A stretch of DNA of 49,629 nucleotides from a virus, in IMG/VR virus record IMGVR_UViG_3300008114_000084, positions 1 through 49,629 of that record. One strand, 5' to 3'. How positions within the stretch are numbered: position 1 is the stretch's first letter; every line of letters begins with the position of its first letter. Both the position numbers and the translations under genes were made by a program. The notes under the pieces are model-generated. The model was not told where the DNA came from and made no database searches. It saw nothing but the letters and a program-made list of their open reading frames with translations. Positions 1 to 6,862 of the stretch are shown one piece after another.

Positions 1-1357
1 CGAAATCGTCAAAATAATATCTACCGTAACTTCCTTCAAAAATTATAGATGTAGTATCTATATCTGTAGAATTAAGAGCCATTAACTGATCGTACATATC
101 CTGAGTTAAATCAGAAGTTAAAGCTTGACCTGATTGACCTGATAAATATCCCCATACTATATTTACTACTGCTGCAGTACCTTTACCGTATATTTTATCT
201 TGACCTCCAAATTTTGCTAAATATGTATTTGCTGAAGGAATTAATTCCATTAATTTTTTCTGAAGATCCCCTATTTGTGTACATTTGTTATTAAGTTTAA
301 CAGGGAATGTACAATCTTTAACTGGTAGAGGTGTAGGTGTAACTTTCTTTTTCTTCTTAACAACTTCTTCTTCACCTGTTGCAACGTCTACACATTTTCC
401 TAATGATTTGTCGTAAACCTGTCCTGGAGGACAAACAGGATCTGCAGTTACTGGTTGTTCTATATTAGTAAGAGATGCTTTTAATCTTTCGTATTCTTTT
501 TTCTGTCTAATAATTTCATTTACTAGATCGTCTTGCTTTCTCTTATATTCGCCAGCTTTAAATTCTCCTGAAGGAGTAACAATTTTTCCTCCTAAAGCAC
601 CTGCTCTGTCTACCATTTGTAGTTCTTGTGCTTTTTTATAAAGAGAATCTGCAATTTCTTTGTATCTTTTTATATCTGAATTATCCTTTAAATTTGGTAA
701 GTATTTGTCTCTGTCTACCATACCAACAAAAGAATTTGCTGCATCTAATGATTCCTTAGATTTGTTAAAAGCTTGTCCTCTAAATTCACCCTCTGTAGCA
801 TCAGATTCGTCTCCAGTTTTTCTTTTTTCAGATAAACCTTCTTTAACTACCAATCCCTTTTTAATTACTTCTCCAAAAAGTTTAGGATTAGTTTTTCTCA
901 TCTGATTTTCTCTGTCTTTTAAATCGTTAGAGAAGTTTTCAAGAACTTTAGCTATAGTATCGTTTTTAATACTCTTATACATTTTAGGATCTCCTAGAAC
1001 AGCTTCTACTTCACCGCTTAGTATACTAGTAATCATTTTTAGGTTTGAATCGTAAGCTTGTTTTTGACCTGGATCCAATACTGCTAATGATTCTATAAAA
1101 GAAATAAGATACTGTCTAAAAGATCCAAAATTATCTGTTGACAGAATTTTATTTTTTATAGATTCAAATCCTCTAACAGTTTTAGCATCCTCCATTTTGG
1201 AAGATAGTATTAAACTAAAAAGAGTATTTAAAGCAGTAACAACAGCTGTCATTGTGTCGATAGCTTTTGTTTTTCTTGATGTTCTTTCTCCTTCGTTAAG
1301 TGAGCTTCTTAAACTCTCGAAAACTGGGTTAATTCCGCCGTAGATGTCTTTTTTCAT
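1..1357 (-). CDS. Unknown phage protein with C-terminal peptidoglycan-binding-like segment; C-terminus cut off by window edge
   Basis: An open minus-strand frame starts at ATG 1357 and runs without a stop to base 1, so 452 residues are visible and the C-terminus is missing. The first 290 residues are hydrophilic and mostly helical in character. Around residues 308-330 a two-cysteine segment reads CPPGQVYDKSLGKCVDV, followed by a Lys/Pro linker. From about residue 350, IGDLQKKLMELIP and then DKIYGKGTAAVV resemble the repeat of peptidoglycan-binding (PG_binding_1) domains. The family match is by eye and weak. An AAATATATA element lies 18 nt upstream of the start (1375-1383). It follows the nucleotidyltransferase gene by 7 bases. 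A cell-wall-associated or virion role is only an inference. Confidence 0.7.
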   Translation of the reverse strand, partial: MKKDIYGGINPVFESLRSSLNEGERTSRKTKAIDTMTAVVTALNTLFSLILSSKMEDAKTVRGFESIKNKILSTDNFGSFRQYLISFIESLAVLDPGQKQAYDSNLKMITSILSGEVEAVLGDPKMYKSIKNDTIAKVLENFSNDLKDRENQMRKTNPKLFGEVIKKGLVVKEGLSEKRKTGDESDATEGEFRGQAFNKSKESLDAANSFVGMVDRDKYLPNLKDNSDIKRYKEIADSLYKKAQELQMVDRAGALGGKIVTPSGEFKAGEYKRKQDDLVNEIIRQKKEYERLKASLTNIEQPVTADPVCPPGQVYDKSLGKCVDVATGEEEVVKKKKKVTPTPLPVKDCTFPVKLNNKCTQIGDLQKKLMELIPSANTYLAKFGGQDKIYGKGTAAVVNIVWGYLSGQSGQALTSDLTQDMYDQLMALNSTDIDTTSIIFEGSYGRYYFDDF

Positions 1358-1364
1358 ATTATTA

Positions 1365-2159
1365 TTATTCATTGTATATATTTGAATATGCTTTAGAGAT
1401 TAACTCTATTATCTTTTCTATATATCCTTCATTTCTTAATTTTTTAAATGCTAGATTTTCGACGGAAAATTCCCCTTCCCTCTCCAATCCTTCCTTTCGC
1501 ATTTTCATTATTTTTTTCTTTATTTCTAAAGCATGATTATAGAGTTCAACCTCAGTAGCGGTTGAAAAATCGGATGCTGCCATTAGATTTTCCATCTTTA
1601 GTATATCTGAAACGATACCTTGAAATTTTAAATCTACGTCTTTGTAGTCAATCTCTGGTGGATTATACTTAGGAACTCTGATCCATTCGTTATTTAATAA
1701 AGAATATAAACCAGATGCAGTATGTGGCTCGTTGATGTCTTGTACGTATAATTCTACGTCGAATCCTCTTATTTTTATTTTGTGTCTAAGATTCCATATA
1801 AATCTTACGCCATCAACTGCTTTTTTAACAAGAGTAAAATTATCATCAATCTCATTGAAGTCTATTAGAACATGTACGTCTAAATCAGATTTGTCTGTCC
1901 AGTTATAGTTGGCTAAAGAACCAGTTAGTTGGATATCTCTTATTTCTGGATCGAATCCTAGTGATGAATAAAAATCGTTAGCTAACTCAATAAGTTTTTT
2001 TCTTAGTGTCTGGTCAAATTCATAATTTTCTGCTCCAGCACTTTCGGGAAGATCTTCACTAATTTTTTTCCAGAATGACGGATTTAGTTCTTTTTTATAA
2101 AAATCACTCCTTTCCTCGTTTTCTAGAACCCAAGAATAAAAATTTAAAATGTTTTTCAA
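1365..2159 (-). CDS. Nucleotidyltransferase-fold protein
   Basis: 264 residues. The segment IQLTGSLANYNWTDKSDLDV (about residues 76-95) carries the hallmark of the NTP-transferase (pol beta) superfamily: a Gly-Ser followed by Asp-X-Asp (D92, D94). A third acidic strand is likely at GFDVELYV (D134 or E136). The enzyme should transfer a nucleotide to a protein, RNA or small molecule, but the substrate cannot be read from sequence. The C-terminal third is helical with many charged residues. The gene has its own GGATATATA element 20 nt upstream, so it may start a transcription unit that continues into the following gene. Fold confidence is good; function is open. Confidence 0.75.
   Translation of the reverse strand: MKNILNFYSWVLENEERSDFYKKELNPSFWKKISEDLPESAGAENYEFDQTLRKKLIELANDFYSSLGFDPEIRDIQLTGSLANYNWTDKSDLDVHVLIDFNEIDDNFTLVKKAVDGVRFIWNLRHKIKIRGFDVELYVQDINEPHTASGLYSLLNNEWIRVPKYNPPEIDYKDVDLKFQGIVSDILKMENLMAASDFSTATEVELYNHALEIKKKIMKMRKEGLEREGEFSVENLAFKKLRNEGYIEKIIELISKAYSNIYNE
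1375..1383 (-). promoter_or_regulatory. Degenerate late-promoter-like element AAATATATA
   Basis: Read on the minus strand, AAATATATAC lies 17 nt before the ATG at 1357, at nearly the same spacing as the GGATATATA elements at 2180, 9165, 17849 and 30213. It overlaps the 3' end of the upstream gene. It is a weaker match to the consensus than those copies. Confidence 0.35.
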
Positions 2160-2160
2160 A

Positions 2161-2191
2161 TCTGGATATTACTTTAACGTATATATCCAGA
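2161..2191 (-). promoter_or_regulatory. GGATATATA late-promoter-like element within an inverted repeat
   Basis: GGATATATAC on the minus strand (2180-2188) sits 20 nt before the ATG at 2159. The element is one arm of an inverted repeat: TCTGGATAT at 2161-2169 mirrors ATATCCAGA at 2183-2191, around a 13-nt loop. The repeat could be a hairpin in the leader, an operator, or chance in AT-rich DNA. Confidence 0.5.
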
Positions 2192-2201
2192 CCTAGAATC
2201 T

Positions 2202-2897
2202 TTATGCTGTCATTCTCTTAAAACAATTCATTGTACAAACAACATCTTGTTCACAGTATGATTTTATCTCTTCTGATTTTCCACTCCAGTAAAATTCATG
2301 TACCTGAGATCCTTCCATATTATCTTTAGATGTAGGTACTCCTAAAACATGTGATATTAGATCCAGTGAAGAAAAAGTTTGTCCCCATGCACCAAATGCA
2401 AATATTTCAGCAAGATCTAAAAAAGAAGTCTCCCAGGGTTTTTTATTCCATGTTTGTATAATAGGATCAGGGGTTATATTGTTTATTAACATTCTTTTAC
2501 CCATGTACGGAACATCGAAATTTTTTATATTTTGTCCAGCTAATTTATATGATTTGGATCTTGAATTAGCCAATACTTTATTTGTTTTTTCTAGTATGTC
2601 TTTTTCATCCTCACCGTAAAAGCTTGTTAATCTCTCAACTCCTTCAGGAGTAAAGACTCCAAATGTAACACATACTATTCTACCAAATTCTGGGTGTAGC
2701 GATGATCTGTTTATCCATAAATCACTAGGATCTGTAGATTCTCCAGGCTCTACTTGCTTTTGTAGCCATTTACATCTTTTAACCCATAGTTCTGCCAAAT
2801 GGGGGTCATTGGATTTTAGTTCTTCTAGTGTTGGATATAATCCTGCGGTTTCAATATCGAAAAAAATTGAACCATCTATTATTCCTTGGTGTAGCAT
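2202..2897 (-). CDS. DnaQ/PolB-type 3'-5' exonuclease (DEDDy)
   Basis: 231 residues, the size of a stand-alone proofreading-type exonuclease. Exo I is FFDIET (D14, E16). Exo II is GQNIKNFDVPYM in the middle of the protein. Exo III is SYCEQDVVCTM near the C-terminus (Y214, D218), the Tyr form of the DEDD family. This matches the family of predicted exonucleases related to the PolB exonuclease domain. It should remove nucleotides from DNA 3' ends in replication or repair. The start at 2897 is only 14 bp from the oppositely oriented start at 2912, so its promoter must overlap that short interval or the plus-strand gene. Confidence 0.85.
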   Translation of the reverse strand: MLHQGIIDGSIFFDIETAGLYPTLEELKSNDPHLAELWVKRCKWLQKQVEPGESTDPSDLWINRSSLHPEFGRIVCVTFGVFTPEGVERLTSFYGEDEKDILEKTNKVLANSRSKSYKLAGQNIKNFDVPYMGKRMLINNITPDPIIQTWNKKPWETSFLDLAEIFAFGAWGQTFSSLDLISHVLGVPTSKDNMEGSQVHEFYWSGKSEEIKSYCEQDVVCTMNCFKRMTA

Positions 2898-2911
2898 GAT
2901 ATATAGTTTAT

Positions 2912-3178
2912 ATGGAAAAATACGGGTATAAAAACATAAGCTCTAGAAACGAATTCGAAAAAGCATCTAAGAGAGACGGACGTGTTGATCATGGACCTGT
3001 AGTAGGAGACGAGCTTACCACATACGACTTCGTAGATCTTAAGAAAAAGGGAGACTGGGGAATGCCAGGACAGACTAGATATTATGTAAAAACTATCGAA
3101 GATCTTATAAAGGCCAACGACAAGATGAGTAAGTCTATTACAAATGAAAGAAAGCCTAAAGGATACGTTGCCTGGTAA
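2912..3178 (+). CDS. Small hydrophilic protein, the only convincing plus-strand gene
   Basis: 88 residues, charged, with a composition typical of a soluble protein (for example KKKGDWGMPGQTRYYVKTIE). The minus-strand frame over the same bases gives an implausible Cys/Phe-rich sequence, so the plus frame is preferred. Third codon positions carry more G and C (GAC, AAG, CTT, TAC, GCC) than those of the neighbours, which suggests a different origin or stronger expression. TGATATATA at 2897-2905 precedes the ATG. It ends 10 bases before the stop of the convergent gene at 3189. No family was recognised. Confidence 0.7.
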   Translation: MEKYGYKNISSRNEFEKASKRDGRVDHGPVVGDELTTYDFVDLKKKGDWGMPGQTRYYVKTIEDLIKANDKMSKSITNERKPKGYVAW

Positions 3179-3188
3179 AAATCCTTTC

Positions 3189-3986
3189 CTAGTTAGGCTC
3201 TGGTAAATTATTATCAAAAGCAACATCTATTATTAAATTATAAGGATTTAAATCTTGTATTGTTATTGTTTCCTCTTGACTAGAAGGACAATAGAACATT
3301 ATAGGATTAGATCTTTCTGCCCAAGTGGAAGCAGCCAAAAATAAACTTTCTTTATAGGTTAGTCCTCCTTGGTTGGTTCTGTGTGACCCTGTTCTAAATA
3401 TTATTGGTATTTTTTTCTCTATGTAGGTTACAGATAATAGATCTTTTACAGAAAATAAACTAGGCTTTTCGTCGTTTATTATTGCTATCTGCTTTTGTAC
3501 TCTCCAAGGAAGTGTATCAAAGAACTTACAAAAGTCCATCATACTTTTTCTTCTGTTCCCATTAGCTCCTCCGATATGACATATTAATGGTATATCAAAT
3601 CTTCCAGCATCTATTTCATTTATAAAATTACCTATCTTTAATATTTCTGATTTAGATTTTTTCTTTGAATCCGCATCTGTTGATATGACATGGTTTTTAC
3701 TTTTTATATAAAAAGCTATTCTTATTTCTAAATCATCAAGATAATGAAAAAATCTTTCCTTCTCAAATTCTGTAACGTCTGTTGATAAATCTATATCTTT
3801 TTCAGATAACTCAACTATAAACAATTTATATCCTATAGACAAATATATTTTTATCTGGTCACAAACTATACGGGACAAAGAATTGTCCCTGTGTTTTCCC
3901 TCTGGAATTCTTATTACAATACCATTTCTTATTGATTCCATAACTTTTTTAGTGTGAAAAGAAAATAAGTTTCTATAGAGAATCAA
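3189..3986 (-). CDS. UV-damage-endonuclease-like TIM-barrel protein, possibly degenerate
   Basis: 265 residues. The C-terminal half resembles UvdE (UVDE): a HIGGANGN loop at the place of the family's HPG metal loop, FFDTLPWRVQKQIAIINDEK in place of the L-P-x-x-v...ENDD strand, then IPIIFRTGSH in place of PlvfDxHH, and a Trp-containing helix before a late strand. UVDE cuts DNA 5' to UV photoproducts. Several metal ligands expected in the family appear replaced (Ile for the Glu of ENDD, Arg for the Asp of the DxHH strand), so activity is doubtful. The first ~120 residues match poorly. It overlaps the upstream gene by 14 bases; ATG 3941 is an alternative start. Confidence 0.45.
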   Translation of the reverse strand: MILYRNLFSFHTKKVMESIRNGIVIRIPEGKHRDNSLSRIVCDQIKIYLSIGYKLFIVELSEKDIDLSTDVTEFEKERFFHYLDDLEIRIAFYIKSKNHVISTDADSKKKSKSEILKIGNFINEIDAGRFDIPLICHIGGANGNRRKSMMDFCKFFDTLPWRVQKQIAIINDEKPSLFSVKDLLSVTYIEKKIPIIFRTGSHRTNQGGLTYKESLFLAASTWAERSNPIMFYCPSSQEETITIQDLNPYNLIIDVAFDNNLPEPN

Positions 3987-4767
3987 ATTGATTCAAATCC
4001 ATTTTGGGCCAGGATTCTAGTAAACTTATGGGCGAAAGGTTAGCAACCTTTACTCCTCTTTTTTCTAAATTATTTCTTAATACTGAATATTCTAAATCTA
4101 TATTCCTTATGTGCTTAGATAATTTGTGAGATCCTGTATTTGAAAAGAAGTGATCGTTGGTAAAATCAACTCCAACCATTCCTATTTTTTTAGCTCCTAA
4201 TTGATAAGCTATTATTATAGCCATATAAGGAGAGTTCATTGTATAATCTACTAGGCTTAAATTATCTAAATTTGGATTGTTCCTTGAGCCTATTTTAATT
4301 TTAGATATATTGGAAGATCTTGTTATAGGTCCAGGATTTTCTAGATGAGTAAATATTACTGGACTTAATGTTTCTCTTACATACTCCCATCTTCCTCTCA
4401 TGAAAGTACGATGGTCGTTTACAACAACTAAAAAATCGGGGGTTAATATTCTATCAATATCATTTACCCCTATAACATAGTATTTACTAAAATCACTATA
4501 ATAGTTTAGAGATGTACCGCATCCAGCAACTATAAAAGTCTCACCGTCGAATTTATTTATATAATTAGGATATAGAGTGTTTCCTAGATGACTGCTTTTT
4601 ACAGATGTTTTTATTCTGCTTATTTGAGTATCCGTATTTGGATCCTTTTTAATCTCTATTTCTTTTTCGTAGTTCTTAGGAAGCTCCGATGGTATGTTAA
4701 TTTTATTATTGTTTATAGATTTTTCTCTACTTATTCTTAGTAAGCTTCTTTTTCTTTCTATTGACAT
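3973..4767 (-). CDS. Glycosyltransferase-like protein (DUF115/sialyltransferase-type Rossmann fold)
   Basis: 264 residues. A nucleotide-binding-like turn FIVAGCGTSLNYY lies at about residues 78-90 and is followed by YYVIGVNDIDRI, a T/P-DFLVVVNDH strand, and MNSPYMAIIIAYQLGAKKIG leading into a VGVDF strand. This order (G-x-G-x-S-L, then a N-D element, then P-D-hydrophobic-D) is seen in DUF115 and GT42-like transferases in phages and bacterial surface-sugar loci. A role in glycosylating virion protein, DNA or host glycan is inference. The first 65 residues are Lys/Asn-rich and probably flexible. It overlaps the UVDE-like gene by 14 nt, so the two are translationally coupled. Confidence 0.5.
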   Translation of the reverse strand: MSIERKRSLLRISREKSINNNKINIPSELPKNYEKEIEIKKDPNTDTQISRIKTSVKSSHLGNTLYPNYINKFDGETFIVAGCGTSLNYYSDFSKYYVIGVNDIDRILTPDFLVVVNDHRTFMRGRWEYVRETLSPVIFTHLENPGPITRSSNISKIKIGSRNNPNLDNLSLVDYTMNSPYMAIIIAYQLGAKKIGMVGVDFTNDHFFSNTGSHKLSKHIRNIDLEYSVLRNNLEKRGVKVANLSPISLLESWPKMDLNQFDSL

Positions 4768-5639
4768 TACATAAATCGATTTATAATATTATTAGCTTTT
4801 TCTGTATGATCATCCTTAGATTCACCGTAAGATCTTTTACATATATCAGGAAAGTGTTGAATCATTTGTTTTTTTGACTCCATTTCATTTTTAATCTCTA
4901 AAAACAATATAGCAAGAATAGCTTTTAAATCTATTGGCTCTTCTAATAAATCTGGATGATAACAGAAATAACAAAATGCCTCAGCTGCTTTTAAAATGTC
5001 CTTAAATGAACCATTAATAGATTTCCTTGAAAATGATATAAGGTTGTCGCTAGGATCAGCTAAAACTGAATTAAATATAAGATTGTCGGATGGTATATCA
5101 TCAACAAATTTTATTTTCCATCCAGTTCCCATAGGGCCTTCAACTGAGTTTCCTTCGGTATCAATATAAGGATGATCTAGAATTTTATTTTCCAAAGATC
5201 CCCATACAATATTACCTCCGTTATATTTTAGATTTTGTGCGTTCTTCTCTCTTGAATCTATTCCCATACCCATAACATTTTTTGAATTACCTCTATCCTC
5301 GTAAAATTCTATTGATCCGGGGATTAAGGTATATGTTTTTTTATCTTGTAAGGATTGTATCTTTACGATATATGATTTACCGTCAGTTGATTTTGACGTT
5401 TCTATTATCTCACCTTTTATTTTTTTAGATTTTCCTTTTACTTTTCCTTTTACTATGTCACCAACCTGAAAAACTGAATCCTTTACTAATAAACTAGGAT
5501 CTGCATCTCTACCTACAGCAATAGAAAGATCTGAATATGCTTTATAGTTAACTTTAAAAACCCCATTAGAGCTATTAAATCCATCGCCGTTTATCGATTG
5601 AGCAAACTGTTCGTTTATTAATTTAATCCTTCTTTTCAT
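4767..5639 (-). CDS. Unknown protein with SH3/KOW-like segment
   Basis: 290 residues, no family recognised. Residues ~52-110 (VFQVGDIVKGKVKGKSKKIK and the following beta-rich stretch ending in YTLIPGSIEFYED) look like a small beta-barrel of SH3 or KOW type. The central part contains the Gly-rich VEGPMGTGWKIKFVDD, and the C-terminus is helical with a cluster of aromatic and Cys residues (AFCYFCYHP). The start overlaps the upstream stop by 4 bases and its stop touches the next start codon, so it lies in a tightly coupled operon with the UVR-motif and glycosyltransferase-like genes. Confidence 0.65.
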   Translation of the reverse strand: MKRRIKLINEQFAQSINGDGFNSSNGVFKVNYKAYSDLSIAVGRDADPSLLVKDSVFQVGDIVKGKVKGKSKKIKGEIIETSKSTDGKSYIVKIQSLQDKKTYTLIPGSIEFYEDRGNSKNVMGMGIDSREKNAQNLKYNGGNIVWGSLENKILDHPYIDTEGNSVEGPMGTGWKIKFVDDIPSDNLIFNSVLADPSDNLISFSRKSINGSFKDILKAAEAFCYFCYHPDLLEEPIDLKAILAILFLEIKNEMESKKQMIQHFPDICKRSYGESKDDHTEKANNIINRFM

Positions 5640-6178
5640 TTTTGTTTTTTATATACTTCAATTAGATCTCTAAGTTTAGAAGCCAACTCGTAGTTTTCGT
5701 CGTTTAAAGCTTTATCTAATTGTTTTTGTAGGTCAGCAGTTTCTGGTTTTTCATCTATTTCTTCGTCAGTTAAAACAGTTTCTCTAGAAACAACAACCAT
5801 TGGTGAAAAATACACCTCTAACATAGATTCCATGATAGGTATAAATGTGCTTTCACCATTTTCTATTTCCTTACCATTATCATCTGTTTCTGGTATCTCC
5901 ATTTCCCATTCTCCATTAACCCATATTACATTCCATGGTCCATACATATATTGTGATATATCGTTTTCAACCACATGATTTATAACATGAAGAACCTCCT
6001 CTTTTATGTGTTCATCTGTTAATTTAGTTTTCTTATCAAGCTTTTTTATACCTGGTATCTGTGTAGTTTCAGTACCTATTGTCCTCCCCACCAATTTATA
6101 AAACTTATGGATTAAAGGCCAATCAATGGTATCAATTACTCTGCTTATTAGTGTTTTATTTTTTTCTGATATTACCAT
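5636..6178 (-). CDS. Protein with C-terminal UVR (UvrB/UvrC-like) motif
   Basis: 180 residues. The last ~30 residues (LQKQLDKALNDENYELASKL then RDLIEVYKK) fit the UVR motif found in UvrB, UvrC, McsA and Clp chaperone subunits, a helical hairpin that mediates protein-protein contacts. The rest is acidic, with a W/Y-rich middle (MYGPWNVIWVNGEWEMEIPE) of unknown fold. It may act as an adapter to a host or phage DNA-repair or protease partner; this is inference from the motif only. It begins the operon running down to 3189, with a 4-base overlap to the next gene. Its leader is A-rich without Shine-Dalgarno. Confidence 0.6.
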   Translation of the reverse strand: MVISEKNKTLISRVIDTIDWPLIHKFYKLVGRTIGTETTQIPGIKKLDKKTKLTDEHIKEEVLHVINHVVENDISQYMYGPWNVIWVNGEWEMEIPETDDNGKEIENGESTFIPIMESMLEVYFSPMVVVSRETVLTDEEIDEKPETADLQKQLDKALNDENYELASKLRDLIEVYKKQK

Positions 6179-6236
6179 TGCCCTTTATTATTTTTACTCA
6201 AATCCTATAATTGTGTTCCAAAAAATAAAAATAAAA

Positions 6237-6860
6237 TTATGAAGTTGTTATACTTCTTATTTTATACCATATTCTAAAGGTAACTAAATGATCTCCCACT
6301 GTAGCGTCATTTAATGGATTATCCCCATTATCTATTGCTACATTAAGAGGCTTATTAGTATTTATCGGTAAATTATATATTGATAAAGGGACGGAGATAG
6401 CATATGACTCATCATTGCCTGTCCATAATGCACCAACAGAAAGAGAAATTGCAGATATATAATTAGTTGAAAATCCCGAAGTTTCTTGAGAAAAATAAAT
6501 TCCTTTATATGAAGAATAATTGTAAGGAGTAGTTGCAGGTGAATCACCAGGATAAGATTCCGATATTATTCTAAATACGTCTATGTATTTTCCTACTCCG
6601 GGTGCTGGTATTAACTCGTAATATTGACTTGTTAGTACTCTAATATCAGATGGAGCTGGTTGAACTTCTATATAATTATAATCCCCTTGGAAAACACCAC
6701 TTATATTTCCATCGAGGTCTTTATAAAATATTTGGTTTAGATCTAATGAAAGAAAAACCGTATCGTTTGGTATAGATACTGAATCGGTGGAAAAATCTGT
6801 AATAGTATATTGGTATTCTATACCAAATGAAGATTTTCTAGATAAAATTGATATTGCCAT
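6237..6860 (-). CDS. Probable virion or fibre-associated protein, family unknown
   Basis: 207 residues, beta-rich with few charged residues (many S, T, Y, I), as expected of a virion beta-sandwich. It starts 2 bases after the stop of the beta-helix fibre gene, so the two are co-transcribed. No motif, signal peptide or membrane segment is visible. The position at the 3' end of the fibre cluster suggests a fibre tip, chaperone or baseplate-attached role, but that is inference. An overlapping 61-codon reading frame is a shadow. Confidence 0.6.
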   Translation of the reverse strand: MAISILSRKSSFGIEYQYTITDFSTDSVSIPNDTVFLSLDLNQIFYKDLDGNISGVFQGDYNYIEVQPAPSDIRVLTSQYYELIPAPGVGKYIDVFRIISESYPGDSPATTPYNYSSYKGIYFSQETSGFSTNYISAISLSVGALWTGNDESYAISVPLSIYNLPINTNKPLNVAIDNGDNPLNDATVGDHLVTFRIWYKIRSITTS

Positions 6861-6862
6861 AA

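Noticed and set aside
2879-3226. Minus-strand 115-codon frame
   Set aside because: Opposite to the plus-strand gene; hydrophobic, Cys-rich and overlapping the exonuclease start.
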